The notes beneath the pieces are model-generated. The model was not told the origin of the DNA, searched no databases, and was given only the letters and a program-made list of their open reading frames with translations. This document shows positions 17,953 through 26,339 of a stretch of DNA of 42,156 bases, piece by piece; positions within the stretch are counted from its first letter, which is position 1; every line of letters begins with the position of its first letter. Both the position numbers and the translations under genes were made by a program. The stretch comes from Candidatus Omnitrophota bacterium (GTDB lineage Bacteria; Hinthialibacterota; Hinthialibacteria; Hinthialibacterales; JAKPRU01): the NCBI GenBank assembly GCA_029568995.1, contig JAKPYU010000768.1, forward strand, positions 1 to 42,156, written 5' to 3'.

Positions 17953-19497
17953 ATGACTACGCAGAATCGAGATCAAGTCGGAGGAATCAATCGCCGGGGT
18001 TTCCTGGAAGGAATTGCGGCAGGCACGGTCGCAAGCCTCTCGTTCTCCTCTCGCGCTCATGCCCAGGGAAATCCCAAACCACTGAGCGGACAGGATTCCG
18101 GCTTGCCGAAAGGAACACCTGTGCGCGTATTGCCGGTTCTGGCGTATCACCTGCAATCTCCCAAAGAATTGACCAGTTGGAGGGGATATGGGGATCTGGG
18201 CGAACAGGGCGCTGTGGAGGCGGAAGCCAGACGAATTGAAGCGGACCTGAAAGAACTCGCCCGACGAGCCGAATTTCCCATTGAAGTGTCCGCTACGCAA
18301 TTGGTCGCAAACGATGACCAGGCCAGGGCCGCCGTGGCGGCGGATACCGACCTGCTGATCCTGTTCGCTTCGGGCGGGGGGAATTCCCTTTACGAGGCCT
18401 TATGCACTTCGAAAGCGGCGAAGGTGATGTTTATTCGTCATAAGACCAGCCCTTATTACTTGTATCACGAGATCGCTCATTGGCGGTTCCTTCGCCGCAG
18501 CGAGGACGCCATGGTTGAACCGAATATGGATGTCGATGACATCGTAATTGATGACTATAACGAATTACTCTGGCGGATGAGATCCGTTTACGGGCTGAAA
18601 AACGCCAGGGGAACGAAGATGCTGGCAATCGGCAGCCTGGCCGCCTACAGCAAACCCGGACAGGAACTCGGTCCCGCCCATGCAAAAGAGGTCTGGGGAT
18701 ATGAAATCGAAATCGTTCCCCGTGAGGAATTCGCTGCGCGATTGAAACAGGCACGCTCCGACAATTCGGTCATGGCAGACGTCGAACGGGAAACTCAGGC
18801 CTTTCTGGACCGTCCAAACCTGACCCTGCAAACGGAGCGCAAATTCGTATTGAACTCATTTCTGGTTTGGCACGTATGCCGCGAATTGCTCCAGGAAAAG
18901 AAGGCGTTCAATTTCGGATTCGATAAATGCATGGGCCGGGAGGTAATCGAAATGCTCGATACGCCGCCCTGTTTAGTGTTGGCGTTGGCCAACGACAGCG
19001 GCTATACCGCTTACTGCCACACGGATTTAACACATACCTGTCCAGGGGTACTACTGCGATGGATCAGCAGTAAACCCACGTTCGTATGCAATACGCATTT
19101 CCCATATAACGGAATCATGACCGTGGCGCACTGCGCCGCGCCGATGAAAATGAACGGCGTCTCGAACGAATCCGTGACCGTCATGACCCATTACGAATCG
19201 GATTACGGAGCCGCTACCCGCATTCATTACACGCTCGGACAGACCGTTACGGTGGTCATACCGAATTTGAATTGCACGAATTGGCAGGGATTCCGGGGAA
19301 CAATAGTCGAGACTCCGACACTGCAGGCCTGCCGTTCACAAATGAATATTGCGATGGATGGCGATTGCCGTACGTTGGTCAGGGAAATGGAAGGCTTCCA
19401 TGCGCAGGTCGTGTATGGTGATTACCTGAAGGAGGTCGGATATGCGTTGAAACAGTTGAAAAAACTCGAATGGCGCAATTTCAGTGAGAATGCATGA
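17953..19497 (+). CDS. Tat-exported L-fucose/L-arabinose isomerase-like protein, copy 2
   Basis: This 514-residue protein has the Tat signal GINRRGFLEGIAAGTVASLS with a likely cleavage after SRAHAQ. The body includes TDLLILFASGG (N domain), LGPAHAKEVWGYEIEIVPRE, and the C-terminal half with PPCLVLALANDSGYTAYCHT, VAHCAAPMKMNGVS, LGQTVTVVIPNL and HAQVVYGDYLKEVGYALKQL. The ATG at 17953 follows GGAGG (17940-17944) by 8 nt; an ATG at 17947 is too close to it. It is a close tandem paralogue of the protein at 19986 and more distant from those at 7768 and 24777. Sugar-isomerase-fold assignment rests on overall pattern. The reaction is unknown, and an exported location is predicted. Confidence 0.75.
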   Translation: MTTQNRDQVGGINRRGFLEGIAAGTVASLSFSSRAHAQGNPKPLSGQDSGLPKGTPVRVLPVLAYHLQSPKELTSWRGYGDLGEQGAVEAEARRIEADLKELARRAEFPIEVSATQLVANDDQARAAVAADTDLLILFASGGGNSLYEALCTSKAAKVMFIRHKTSPYYLYHEIAHWRFLRRSEDAMVEPNMDVDDIVIDDYNELLWRMRSVYGLKNARGTKMLAIGSLAAYSKPGQELGPAHAKEVWGYEIEIVPREEFAARLKQARSDNSVMADVERETQAFLDRPNLTLQTERKFVLNSFLVWHVCRELLQEKKAFNFGFDKCMGREVIEMLDTPPCLVLALANDSGYTAYCHTDLTHTCPGVLLRWISSKPTFVCNTHFPYNGIMTVAHCAAPMKMNGVSNESVTVMTHYESDYGAATRIHYTLGQTVTVVIPNLNCTNWQGFRGTIVETPTLQACRSQMNIAMDGDCRTLVREMEGFHAQVVYGDYLKEVGYALKQLKKLEWRNFSENA

Positions 19498-19573
19498 TCC
19501 CTGGGATTCCACCGGGTCTGCGTGATTGTTGAACCCTGGTGTCCTGTAACCGAATTGCCTTTACAAGATATCA

Positions 19574-19626
19574 CGTCATCGCGAGCCTCCCTCCGGCGGA
19601 GCCGGTGATTGGGATAAAGAAAGCAT
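19574..19626 (+). repeat. Dispersed repeat block starting CGTCATCGCGAG
   Basis: CGTCATCGCGAG (19574-19585) is followed by the 34-nt block 19593-19626 that is also present at 2703-2736. The 12-mer is repeated exactly at 19652-19663. Confidence 0.6.
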
Positions 19627-19651
19627 GGCCCACGCGGGGCCTCCGCCGACC

Positions 19652-19755
19652 CGTCATCGCGAGGAGCAGCCCGGAGTCTGCGAAGGGCTGCGACGTGGCG
19701 ATCTCAGGCTTGCTCGTTCGAACAGCCGGATGGCCACGATTCACTCGCAATGACG
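19652..19755. repeat. 104-bp MITE-like inverted-repeat element
   Basis: The element is bounded by CGTCATCGCGAG (19652-19663) and CTCGCAATGACG (19744-19755), imperfect inverted repeats matching 11 of 12. Its inner part contains the block GCAGCCCGGAGTCTGCGAAG that is also present, without the terminal arms, near 2909. It contains no reading frame for a transposase. It resembles the widespread 'GTCATTGCGAGGAGCG' intergenic repeats known in many environmental bacteria. Confidence 0.65.
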
Positions 19756-19985
19756 ATATAGGTCAAGACCATTCATTCACAAAACACTAGACTGCACGCA
19801 TGGATACGGAAGATATGGAAGACATTCCGCAAGTCCGCCGGAAATCCCATATTAGCGACCCCCACAACAGCACACAGTTCACCGGACACTTACTATACGG
19901 ATAGAAAGAAACCTGTACAATCGCTTGACAATCCGGGCAACAGGTGCATTTCCCGGTCAACACAATACTTGTGGAGGTGCAGTTG
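19756..19985 (+). promoter_or_regulatory. Leader region with upstream element U, copy 2
   Basis: The remaining part of a 488-nt gap. 19756-19915 shows no gene or repeat. At 19916-19977 is the second copy of element U: TTGACA at 19925-19930, the CCGGG/CCCGG dyad, and GGAGGTG. It lies directly before the ATG at 19986. The copied segment runs from about 36 nt upstream of the dyad into the coding region, so the duplication carried its own control region. Confidence 0.5.
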
Positions 19986-21527
19986 ATGGATAGGCAGAAT
20001 CGAGATCGAGTCGGAGGAATCAATCGTCGTGGTTTTCTGGAAGGAATCGCAGCGGGCACGGTGGCAAGCCTCTCGTTGTCTTCTCCCGCTCATGCCCAGG
20101 AGAGTCCCGGACAACTGCTCGGACAGGATTCCGGGTTGCCGAAAGGGACTCCCGTACGTGTATTGCCGGTTCTGGGATATCGCCTGGAATCCCCCAAAAA
20201 ATTGGCCAGCTGGAAGAGCTATGGCGACCTGCACGAACAGGGCGCTGTGGAGGCGGAAGCCAGACGAATTGAAGCGGATTTGAAAGAACTCGCACGACAG
20301 GCCGAATTCCCCATCGAAATCTCCCCAACTCAACTGGTCATGGATGAAAACCAGGCCAAGGCGGTAGCCGCAACGGATACCGACCTGCTGATCATGTTCG
20401 CTTCGGGCGGAGATTATTCCCTCTATACAACCCTGGCCACTTCCAAAGCGGCAAAAGTAATGTTTGTTCGTTATAGAACCCGGCCTTATTACCTGTTTTA
20501 TGTGATCGCTCACTGGCATTTTCTTCGCCGTCTCGGAGATTCGTTCGTTGAACCCAATATGGACATCGATGACATTGTAATCGACGACTATAACGAACTA
20601 CTCTGGCGCATGAGATCCGTCTACGGGCTGAAAAACGCGAAGGGGACAAAAATGCTGGCAATCGGCGGCCTCGCCGCCTACAGCGATCCCGGACAGGAAC
20701 TCGGTCCCGCCCATGCAAAGGAGGTCTGGGGATATGAGATCGAAGTCGTTCCCCGTGAGGATTTTGCCGCACGATTGAAACAGGCGCGTTCTGACGATTC
20801 GGTCATGGCGGACGTCGAACGGGAAACCCAGGCCTTTCTGGATCGACCGAATTTGACGCTGGAAACACAAAGGAAATTTGTGTTCAACTCGTTCCTGACG
20901 TTGCGCGTATGCTGCGAACTCCTCCGGGAGAAGAAGGCTTTCAATTTCGGATTCGATTATTGCATGAGACCGGAAGTGATCGAAATGCTGGACACGCCGC
21001 CGTGCCTTGTTCTGGCGCTCGCCAATGACATCGGGTACACGGCTTACTGCCACACGGATTTGACACATACTTGCCCCGGCGTATTTCTGCGATGGACCGC
21101 CAGCAAGCCCACGCTTGTATGCAATACGCATTTCCCCCATGATGGAATCATAACGGTAGCCCACTGCGCCGCACCCATGAAAATGAACGGCGTCTCGAAT
21201 GAACCCGTGACCGTGATGACCCATTATGAATCGGACTACGGAGCCGCCAGCCGCGTTCATTACCCGCTCGGGCAAACTGTAACGGTGGTCATTCCCAGTG
21301 TGTCGTTCACCGGTTGGCAGGGATTCCGGGGTAAAATAATCGAGAACCAGACTCTGGAGGCATGCCGTTCACAAATGAATATCGCGATGGATGGCGATTG
21401 CCGTGCATTGGTCAGGGAAATGAAAGGGTTCCACGCACAGGTCGTGTATGGCGATTACCTGCGGGAAGTCGGATATGCATTGAAACAGTTGAAGAAACTC
21501 GAATGGCGCAATTTCAGTGAAGCCTGA
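19986..21527 (+). CDS. Tat-exported L-fucose/L-arabinose isomerase-like protein, copy 3
   Basis: This 513-residue protein is a tandem paralogue of the one at 17953, with the same Tat signal GINRRGFLEGIAAGTVASLS and cleavage context SSPAHAQE. Long blocks are identical, for example QDSGLPKGTPVRVLPVL and LGPAHAKEVWGYEIE. Differences cluster in the N domain (for example FASGGDYSLYTTLA against FASGGGNSLYEALC) and in the segment TASKPTLVCNTHFPHDG. The ATG at 19986 follows GGAGG (19973-19977) by 8 nt. Retention of both copies with full frames suggests different substrates or dosage selection. Confidence 0.75.
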   Translation: MDRQNRDRVGGINRRGFLEGIAAGTVASLSLSSPAHAQESPGQLLGQDSGLPKGTPVRVLPVLGYRLESPKKLASWKSYGDLHEQGAVEAEARRIEADLKELARQAEFPIEISPTQLVMDENQAKAVAATDTDLLIMFASGGDYSLYTTLATSKAAKVMFVRYRTRPYYLFYVIAHWHFLRRLGDSFVEPNMDIDDIVIDDYNELLWRMRSVYGLKNAKGTKMLAIGGLAAYSDPGQELGPAHAKEVWGYEIEVVPREDFAARLKQARSDDSVMADVERETQAFLDRPNLTLETQRKFVFNSFLTLRVCCELLREKKAFNFGFDYCMRPEVIEMLDTPPCLVLALANDIGYTAYCHTDLTHTCPGVFLRWTASKPTLVCNTHFPHDGIITVAHCAAPMKMNGVSNEPVTVMTHYESDYGAASRVHYPLGQTVTVVIPSVSFTGWQGFRGKIIENQTLEACRSQMNIAMDGDCRALVREMKGFHAQVVYGDYLREVGYALKQLKKLEWRNFSEA

Positions 21528-21612
21528 TCGTCGCAGGAGTTGTGAAATCTGTGCCCGGCCATGTGTGCAAGGATCTTTGGACCACGGACTCCACGGGCAA
21601 ACTCTGTCCTAC

Positions 21613-21618
21613 TTGACA
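21613..21618 (+). promoter_or_regulatory. Candidate -35 element shared with the isomerase-like genes
   Basis: TTGACAATCCG at 21613-21623 is identical to the first 11 nt of element U at 17892 and 19925. It lies 66 nt before the DegT ATG. Downstream sequence differs, and no clear -10 is seen. Confidence 0.35.
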
Positions 21619-21678
21619 ATCCGTCCGCAATCTCTGAACATGACGTGTGACAAAGCATCGCTCAACGGAGAAATCAAA

Positions 21679-23040
21679 ATGAACGAACGCCTCATCAAAC
21701 GACGAAATTTCTTGCAGACTACGGCCGCCGGGACAGCGGCAATCGGACTGGCCGGGCCATCATTGGTGGCGTCCGGTGCCGGCGACACGCAGGCAAAGCC
21801 CGTCCTGTTGGGCGGAACCCCCATACGACAGACTCCGTTCCCCTCGTGGCCCATGGTCGAGAAGAACGATGAAGAAGCGTGGATCGAGGTCTTGCGCTCC
21901 AAGCACTGGTGCCGTCTCGGACAAAAGTCCGTCGCGGCGTTTGAGAAGGAATTTGCGACTCGCACCGGCTCCAAGGAGTGCCTTCTCACCGCCAACGGGA
22001 CGGGCGCGTTGTGGACAGCGCTGAACGCCCTGGAAGTCGGACCCGGCGATGAGGTCATCGTGACACCGTACACCTTCGTGGCCACAGTGAACGTCATCCT
22101 CCTGCAATATGCACTGCCGATTTTTGTGGATATCGATCCGGAGACCTTCTTAATAGATCCCGACAAGATCGAAGCGGCCATCACCGACCGGACACACTGC
22201 ATCCTTCCGGTGCATATCGGCGGATCTCCCGCGGATCTGGACAGGATTATCGCCATCGGGAAAAAACACAACATCCCGGTGGTGGAGGATGCCTGTCAGG
22301 CCCACCTGGCGGAGTGGCGGGGCAAGAAGGTCGGCACGCTGGGCGACTTGGGGTGCTTCAGCTTCCAGGAGTCCAAGAATCTGGCCAGCGGAGAAGGCGG
22401 CGCGGTTCTGACCCAGGACAGCGAACTCATAGAACGCTGCTATTCGTTTCACACGAACGGCATCCAGCGGAACGCGCCCGGATACCTGATCAACGGCGCC
22501 AACCTGCGCATGACCGAGTTTCAGGGAGCCTTGCTGATGTCGCAGTTGACACGCTTTGAGGAGCAGAGTCGAATCCGCGTGGAGAACGCCGAGTACTTGA
22601 CAAGCCGCCTGAACGAGATCGACGGCATTCATCCGGCGAAGAAATACGACGGCTGCACCCGTCATGCCTATCATCTCTATATGCTGCGATACGACGCCGA
22701 CAAATTCGCGGGACTCCCGCGCGAAAAATTCCTCACGGCCCTGCGCAAAGAGGGCATTCCCTGCTCAGGCGGGTATGGCAGCGTAAAAGGAACCTACGCG
22801 CTGAACCAACAGCCGTTCATTATGAACTCCCTCAATTCTCGCGGATTCCGGCAAATCTATTCCGAGGAGCGCATCCGGGATTACTCCGAGAGAAACCATT
22901 GCCCGCTGGATGACAAACTCTGCCAGGAGGCGGTCTGGTTTTACCAGCAGATGTTCCTGGGAACACATGAAGACATGGACCAGATCGCGGATGCGATCCT
23001 GAAGATCAAGGCATACGCCGCCGACCTGGCAAAAGTCTGA
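21679..23040 (+). CDS. Tat-exported DegT/DnrJ/EryC1/StrS aminotransferase
   Basis: This 453-residue PLP enzyme belongs to the sugar aminotransferase family (fold type I). It has the Tat-type leader IKRRNFLQTTAAGTAAIGLA (residues 6-25). The family motifs follow: SKECLLTANGTGALWTALNA (98-117), GDEVIVTPYTFVATVN, VVEDACQAHLA with the PLP-ring Asp204, and GCFSFQESKNLASGEGGAVL with the Schiff-base Lys233. The ATG at 21679 is supported by GGAG (21667-21670). The family normally works in the cytoplasm on nucleotide-linked keto sugars, so a Tat leader is notable. PLP enzymes must fold before export, which fits Tat. It shares the TTGACAATCCG upstream motif with the isomerase-like genes just before it. 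Partner oxidoreductases are not visible here. Confidence 0.88.
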   Translation: MNERLIKRRNFLQTTAAGTAAIGLAGPSLVASGAGDTQAKPVLLGGTPIRQTPFPSWPMVEKNDEEAWIEVLRSKHWCRLGQKSVAAFEKEFATRTGSKECLLTANGTGALWTALNALEVGPGDEVIVTPYTFVATVNVILLQYALPIFVDIDPETFLIDPDKIEAAITDRTHCILPVHIGGSPADLDRIIAIGKKHNIPVVEDACQAHLAEWRGKKVGTLGDLGCFSFQESKNLASGEGGAVLTQDSELIERCYSFHTNGIQRNAPGYLINGANLRMTEFQGALLMSQLTRFEEQSRIRVENAEYLTSRLNEIDGIHPAKKYDGCTRHAYHLYMLRYDADKFAGLPREKFLTALRKEGIPCSGGYGSVKGTYALNQQPFIMNSLNSRGFRQIYSEERIRDYSERNHCPLDDKLCQEAVWFYQQMFLGTHEDMDQIADAILKIKAYAADLAKV

Positions 23041-23048
23041 TCGGAACA

Positions 23049-23080
23049 CCGTAGGGGCGACGCATGCGTCGCCCCTACGG
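23049..23080. repeat. Perfect 32-bp palindrome
   Basis: CCGTAGGGGCGACGCA (23049-23064) is directly followed by its exact reverse complement (23065-23080). It lies 9 nt past the DegT stop and faces a convergent gene, so it may terminate transcription. Palindromes built on GTAGGGGCGA/TCGCCCCTAC are known intergenic repeats in many bacterial genomes. Confidence 0.75.
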
Positions 23081-23105
23081 ATTACAGGCGTCGGACCTAC
23101 AGGCT

Positions 23106-23126
23106 CCCTCTCCCACCGGGAGAGGG
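23106..23126. repeat. CCCTCTCCC/GGGAGAGGG hairpin
   Basis: Nine-bp perfect stem with loop ACC, lying between convergent genes. The same stem with loop TCC occurs at 41551-41571. A bidirectional terminator is possible. A smaller palindrome ACAGGCCTGT follows at 23150-23159. Confidence 0.6.
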
Positions 23127-23175
23127 TCGGAGTGAGGGAAAAAGGCAGGACAGGCCTGTGCCTGTCATTCCATCT

Positions 23176-24543
23176 CTATCCCCCCTGCTGAACCTCCTTC
23201 GCCAGTCGGTTCACTTCCTCTGTGAGGATCGGCTCGATTTCGGGTTTCCAGGGACCGTGCAGACCGTAGTAGATCATGGAATCCTCTACCTCGTAGCCGC
23301 CTTCGCGGAGAAGCCGGATTGTCGGAATGTAGGCGGGCGTGTCGTTGGCATAACCCGCCACCCAGGTGCGGTCTTTGCCGAACTGATACTTGAACAGCAG
23401 GGAATAATCCGATACCACTTCGCCGCCAAGCGCGACAATCAGGAAATCCTTCCCGATACCCCAGACTTGCACGGGGCACGGATGCTGTTCCGGGATGCTC
23501 CCGTTCTGCTCCAGCGTCTCCAGAAGATATTTCGCGCGGTTTCGTATGAAACGGTTCTTGTCTTCGAGCTGCTTCTGCAGTTCTTCCCTGGTGGGAGCGG
23601 CAGTAAGCGGAAGATTAACATTAGAGAACGCTGTTCGAATCGTCCCATCAACGGGTGTCATCGGTCCATTCAGCACCGTTTCGACGGCCTGGCTGAGTTC
23701 CCGTCCATGCTGCTGCGCGTATTCCAATCCCGTCCGGGGACTCGGATTGGCATCCGCGCCGCAACCCGCGAAGAAAAGCGCCGTCACGCCCGGATGCTGT
23801 TCTTGTAGATATTCCTGGGCATACCCGGCGTAATCCCCGCAGATTCCATAGTCGCTCAACGTCGTGTTATGACAGGCGTAACCGAAGAGAATCGCCTTCC
23901 GTTTGCCCTGCGGGTCCGTGACCTTCAGAACCGGAACGTCGTGGTCCACCGTGCCGATCGGATTGTCGCGCATCGCCACCTGGGCAGGCACAAATAATCG
24001 GCGATTCATGGCGAATCCGGCCGTGCCGTTGCCGCGCTCCAGCCTGGCCGGTTCGAGATTCTCCAGGGCGCTGAGAATCACGCTCACCATTTTGTCTTCC
24101 AGGTCGTGGGTGTAGCTGCGGATATTCTCCCATTCCTCGCGTGGAAGATCGTACATGGTTCTGAGATTTTCACCGACTACCGGCCCGGTATGCGTGTGGG
24201 ATGCGGTCATCAAGATCGCGGAGCGAGGCAAGCCGGTTTTCTCGGAAACGCGCGCGGCGACGCTGTCACTCAGTATGGCGGTCAGGCCGATAATGTCCGA
24301 TGTCAGAAACACCGCCCGGTTCCCGTCCGCGTCCTCGATGGCCAGCGCTTTTGTATAGAGATCCTGAACGACACTCTGGGATGGTTTATCCCTGGAGCCG
24401 TATCCCGACATCCAGATACTCATCTGGGGAGTGATTACAGTGGACGCGACGCCCACACGATATTGCGCGTGGACAATCTGTGCCGTGCAAGAAATTGCCA
24501 TCGCGGAAACCACAACAGAAATCGTTCGCAGTCTATGTTCCAT
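23176..24543 (-). CDS. Neutral/alkaline ceramidase-like secreted hydrolase
   Basis: This 455-residue protein has a signal peptide, RTISVVVSAMAISCTAQIVH with cleavage near AQ. The neutral ceramidase N-terminal domain follows: VGVASTVITPQMSIWMSGYG, FLTSDIIGL, and ILMTASHTHTGP with the metal-binding His pair. Then come VPVLKVTDPQGK, LFGYACHNTTL and FFAGCGADANPSPR. It lacks the C-terminal Ig-like domain of full ceramidases, as do many planctomycete members whose substrates are unknown. The ATG at 24543 has AAAGG upstream. It is divergent from the isomerase-like gene at 24777 and convergent with the DegT gene. Amide hydrolysis of a lipid or other N-acyl compound in the periplasm is the best guess. 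Confidence 0.85.
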   Translation of the reverse strand: MEHRLRTISVVVSAMAISCTAQIVHAQYRVGVASTVITPQMSIWMSGYGSRDKPSQSVVQDLYTKALAIEDADGNRAVFLTSDIIGLTAILSDSVAARVSEKTGLPRSAILMTASHTHTGPVVGENLRTMYDLPREEWENIRSYTHDLEDKMVSVILSALENLEPARLERGNGTAGFAMNRRLFVPAQVAMRDNPIGTVDHDVPVLKVTDPQGKRKAILFGYACHNTTLSDYGICGDYAGYAQEYLQEQHPGVTALFFAGCGADANPSPRTGLEYAQQHGRELSQAVETVLNGPMTPVDGTIRTAFSNVNLPLTAAPTREELQKQLEDKNRFIRNRAKYLLETLEQNGSIPEQHPCPVQVWGIGKDFLIVALGGEVVSDYSLLFKYQFGKDRTWVAGYANDTPAYIPTIRLLREGGYEVEDSMIYYGLHGPWKPEIEPILTEEVNRLAKEVQQGG

Positions 24544-24776
24544 CGATCTGCCTTTCTCTTGTGACCTGACATTCGCCCCCGATCATAATTCTCTTTCTTC
24601 ATCACGGCAATCCCTAAATCCCGCGAATTATGGTTCAGACTTCCCGCTATCCGCGTTCTCTGTTTCCCAATTCGTAATTTCCTCCTCTGGCCGCCGTGGA
24701 CGGAACCACCAAACCGGAGGATGATCCCGAGTGGAATCGCCTTGGGAAGGCGCATGAAAAGAAGGAGAAACAACTC

Positions 24777-26228
24777 ATGTGTACGCATTGCACTCGTCGG
24801 CAGTTCCTCGAGGTAAGCGCAGCGAGCGGGATCGCGTTGGCAGCAGGTCACCTGGCCGCCGCGAACGAGGCATCGAGCTCCGCGTCCTCGCCCGGTTCGA
24901 AAGTCCGGATCTGCGCGATCATCGCCGGCAAGGCGGGCGAACGCAGTTGGGCCTTATCAGAAGCGGAGGTCACCGCGGCACGCGAGCGTCTGGCCGTGGC
25001 TGAGAAGAATCTCGGCAACGTGGAATTCATCATTGGCCAGGCGAGCAATGCGGATGAAACCGCGCAGTTGCTGGCGCAATCCGGCCCGGATGCCCCTGTG
25101 CTGGCAATCAGCACGGATATCTTCGGTCTCAGTCACGGCGTCATGCCCACAGTCTTCAAAGAAGGCCGACCCGCAGCGGTCTTTCACATACCCGTGGTTG
25201 GCGGGCACGACTGGTGCCTGGTGAATCCATGGCGCGCAGAGGGGAACCGGGTCACCCTTTTCGACAGCAGCGACTACAACGATCTGGAGCGGGCGGCGGC
25301 GTTGCTTCGGGTAATCCCGCTCTTGAAACAGAGCCGCGTGCTTGTCTCGCCCCCATTCAAAGGCACACCGGCCTCCTACGCGCCGGACCTGGTGAGAGAA
25401 CGGCTCGGCGTGGAACTGGTGCAGCTCGCCGAAGAACGATACGACCAGGTCATGGCGGGTGTGGACGAGGCCGTGGCGGAAGAGATAGCGGAACAGTGGA
25501 TCAAAGAGGCCGACCGCGTCGTTGAGCCGACACGGGAGGATGTTGTCAAGGCGGCACGGGCGAGTCTGACCCTGGACCAGCTCATCGCTGAGAACCGCGC
25601 TCACGGGTTCTGCGTCGGGACCTGCATGAGATGGCTGCCGAGAGGATTCCCCTGCCTGGGATTCTCGCGCCTGAACGACCGGGGAATCCCCGCGGCTTGC
25701 GATGGGGACATGGACTGCCTGCTGACCATGTTGATTATGCAATACGCGCTGAACCGAGCCGGGTTCCTGGGCAACGCAGCGGGCGTGGATACCGCGAAGA
25801 ACGCCTTTCATCTCTCCCACTGCTCGGCCCCGCTGAGAATGGAGGGTCCCGAAAGCGCGAGATCGCCCTACCTGCTTCGTCGGCACGCGGAGGTCCGTGG
25901 CGGAGCCGTTACCGAGGTCCATTATCGCGTCGGGCAGAAAGTTACATTCACCAAGATGATCCACCTCGACACTCTGCTGGTGTTCACCGGGAAAACTGTC
26001 GAGGTTCCCAAGGTCCCCAAAGGAACCGAGCGAGGCTGCCGGACGGAAATCGCCGCCGAGGTGAGGGACGCCGACAGGCTGTCGGAGAATTGGGGCGGTG
26101 GTGCGCTCGGCGCAAGCGCCAAGGACTACTATGCCTCATTGCATCGAGTAGCCTATTACGGTGACCACACCCGAAGCATCCGTCACCTGGCCCACCTGCT
26201 GGGATTGAAGGTTGTAGAGGAATGCTGA
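24777..26228 (+). CDS. Tat-exported L-fucose/L-arabinose isomerase-like protein, copy 4
   Basis: This 483-residue protein has the Tat leader CTRRQFLEVSAASGIALAAG. Body features are VRICAIIAGKAGERSW, APVLAISTDIFG, FPCLGFSRLNDRGIPAACDG followed by DMDCLLTMLIMQYAL, and LSHCSAPLRMEG then YRVGQKVTFTKMI, ending YYGDHTRSIRHLAHLLGL. The Asp/Glu and His positions match the pattern of the other three copies, but the chain is distinct from the close pair at 17953/19986. The ATG at 24777 is preceded by AAGGAG (24762-24767). A longer open frame from 24696 would bury the Tat signal. Base composition looks more GC-rich than in the copies at 17953 and 19986. Confidence 0.75.
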   Translation: MCTHCTRRQFLEVSAASGIALAAGHLAAANEASSSASSPGSKVRICAIIAGKAGERSWALSEAEVTAARERLAVAEKNLGNVEFIIGQASNADETAQLLAQSGPDAPVLAISTDIFGLSHGVMPTVFKEGRPAAVFHIPVVGGHDWCLVNPWRAEGNRVTLFDSSDYNDLERAAALLRVIPLLKQSRVLVSPPFKGTPASYAPDLVRERLGVELVQLAEERYDQVMAGVDEAVAEEIAEQWIKEADRVVEPTREDVVKAARASLTLDQLIAENRAHGFCVGTCMRWLPRGFPCLGFSRLNDRGIPAACDGDMDCLLTMLIMQYALNRAGFLGNAAGVDTAKNAFHLSHCSAPLRMEGPESARSPYLLRRHAEVRGGAVTEVHYRVGQKVTFTKMIHLDTLLVFTGKTVEVPKVPKGTERGCRTEIAAEVRDADRLSENWGGGALGASAKDYYASLHRVAYYGDHTRSIRHLAHLLGLKVVEEC

Positions 26229-26243
26229 TGTGAGCAAGAAATC

Positions 26244-26266
26244 CCTCCCCCCAAGATCGGGGGAGG
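26244..26266. repeat. CCTCCCCCC...GGGGGAGG hairpin
   Basis: CCTCCCCCC (26244-26252), loop AAGATC, GGGGGAGG (26259-26266). It is almost the same hairpin as 2816-2838, including the AAGATC centre. It is the first of three elements in the 406-nt gap after the isomerase-like gene and may act as its terminator. Confidence 0.6.
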
Positions 26267-26278
26267 CCCCAGCTGTGT

Positions 26279-26337
26279 AAGGTGGCCTTCAACCCCTCCG
26301 CCGGCTGGCCCACCAAGTCGTCTGATGATGAGATTTC
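26279..26337 (+). repeat. Dispersed repeat family A, copy 2
   Basis: AAGGTGGCCTTCAACCCC...CACCAAG followed by TCTGATGATGAGATTTC. It matches 29304-29367 along its length and the reverse complement of 46-85 in its first part. It ends exactly where a sulfatase-modifying-factor gene fragment begins, which suggests the repeat broke that gene. Confidence 0.65.
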
Positions 26338-26339
26338 GC

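Noticed and set aside
5679-24543. Proposal that the window encodes ganglioside breakdown (sialate esterase plus ceramidase)
   Set aside because: Only two of the needed activities are suggested and neither is specific. There is no sialidase, endoglycoceramidase or sialic acid catabolic gene in view.
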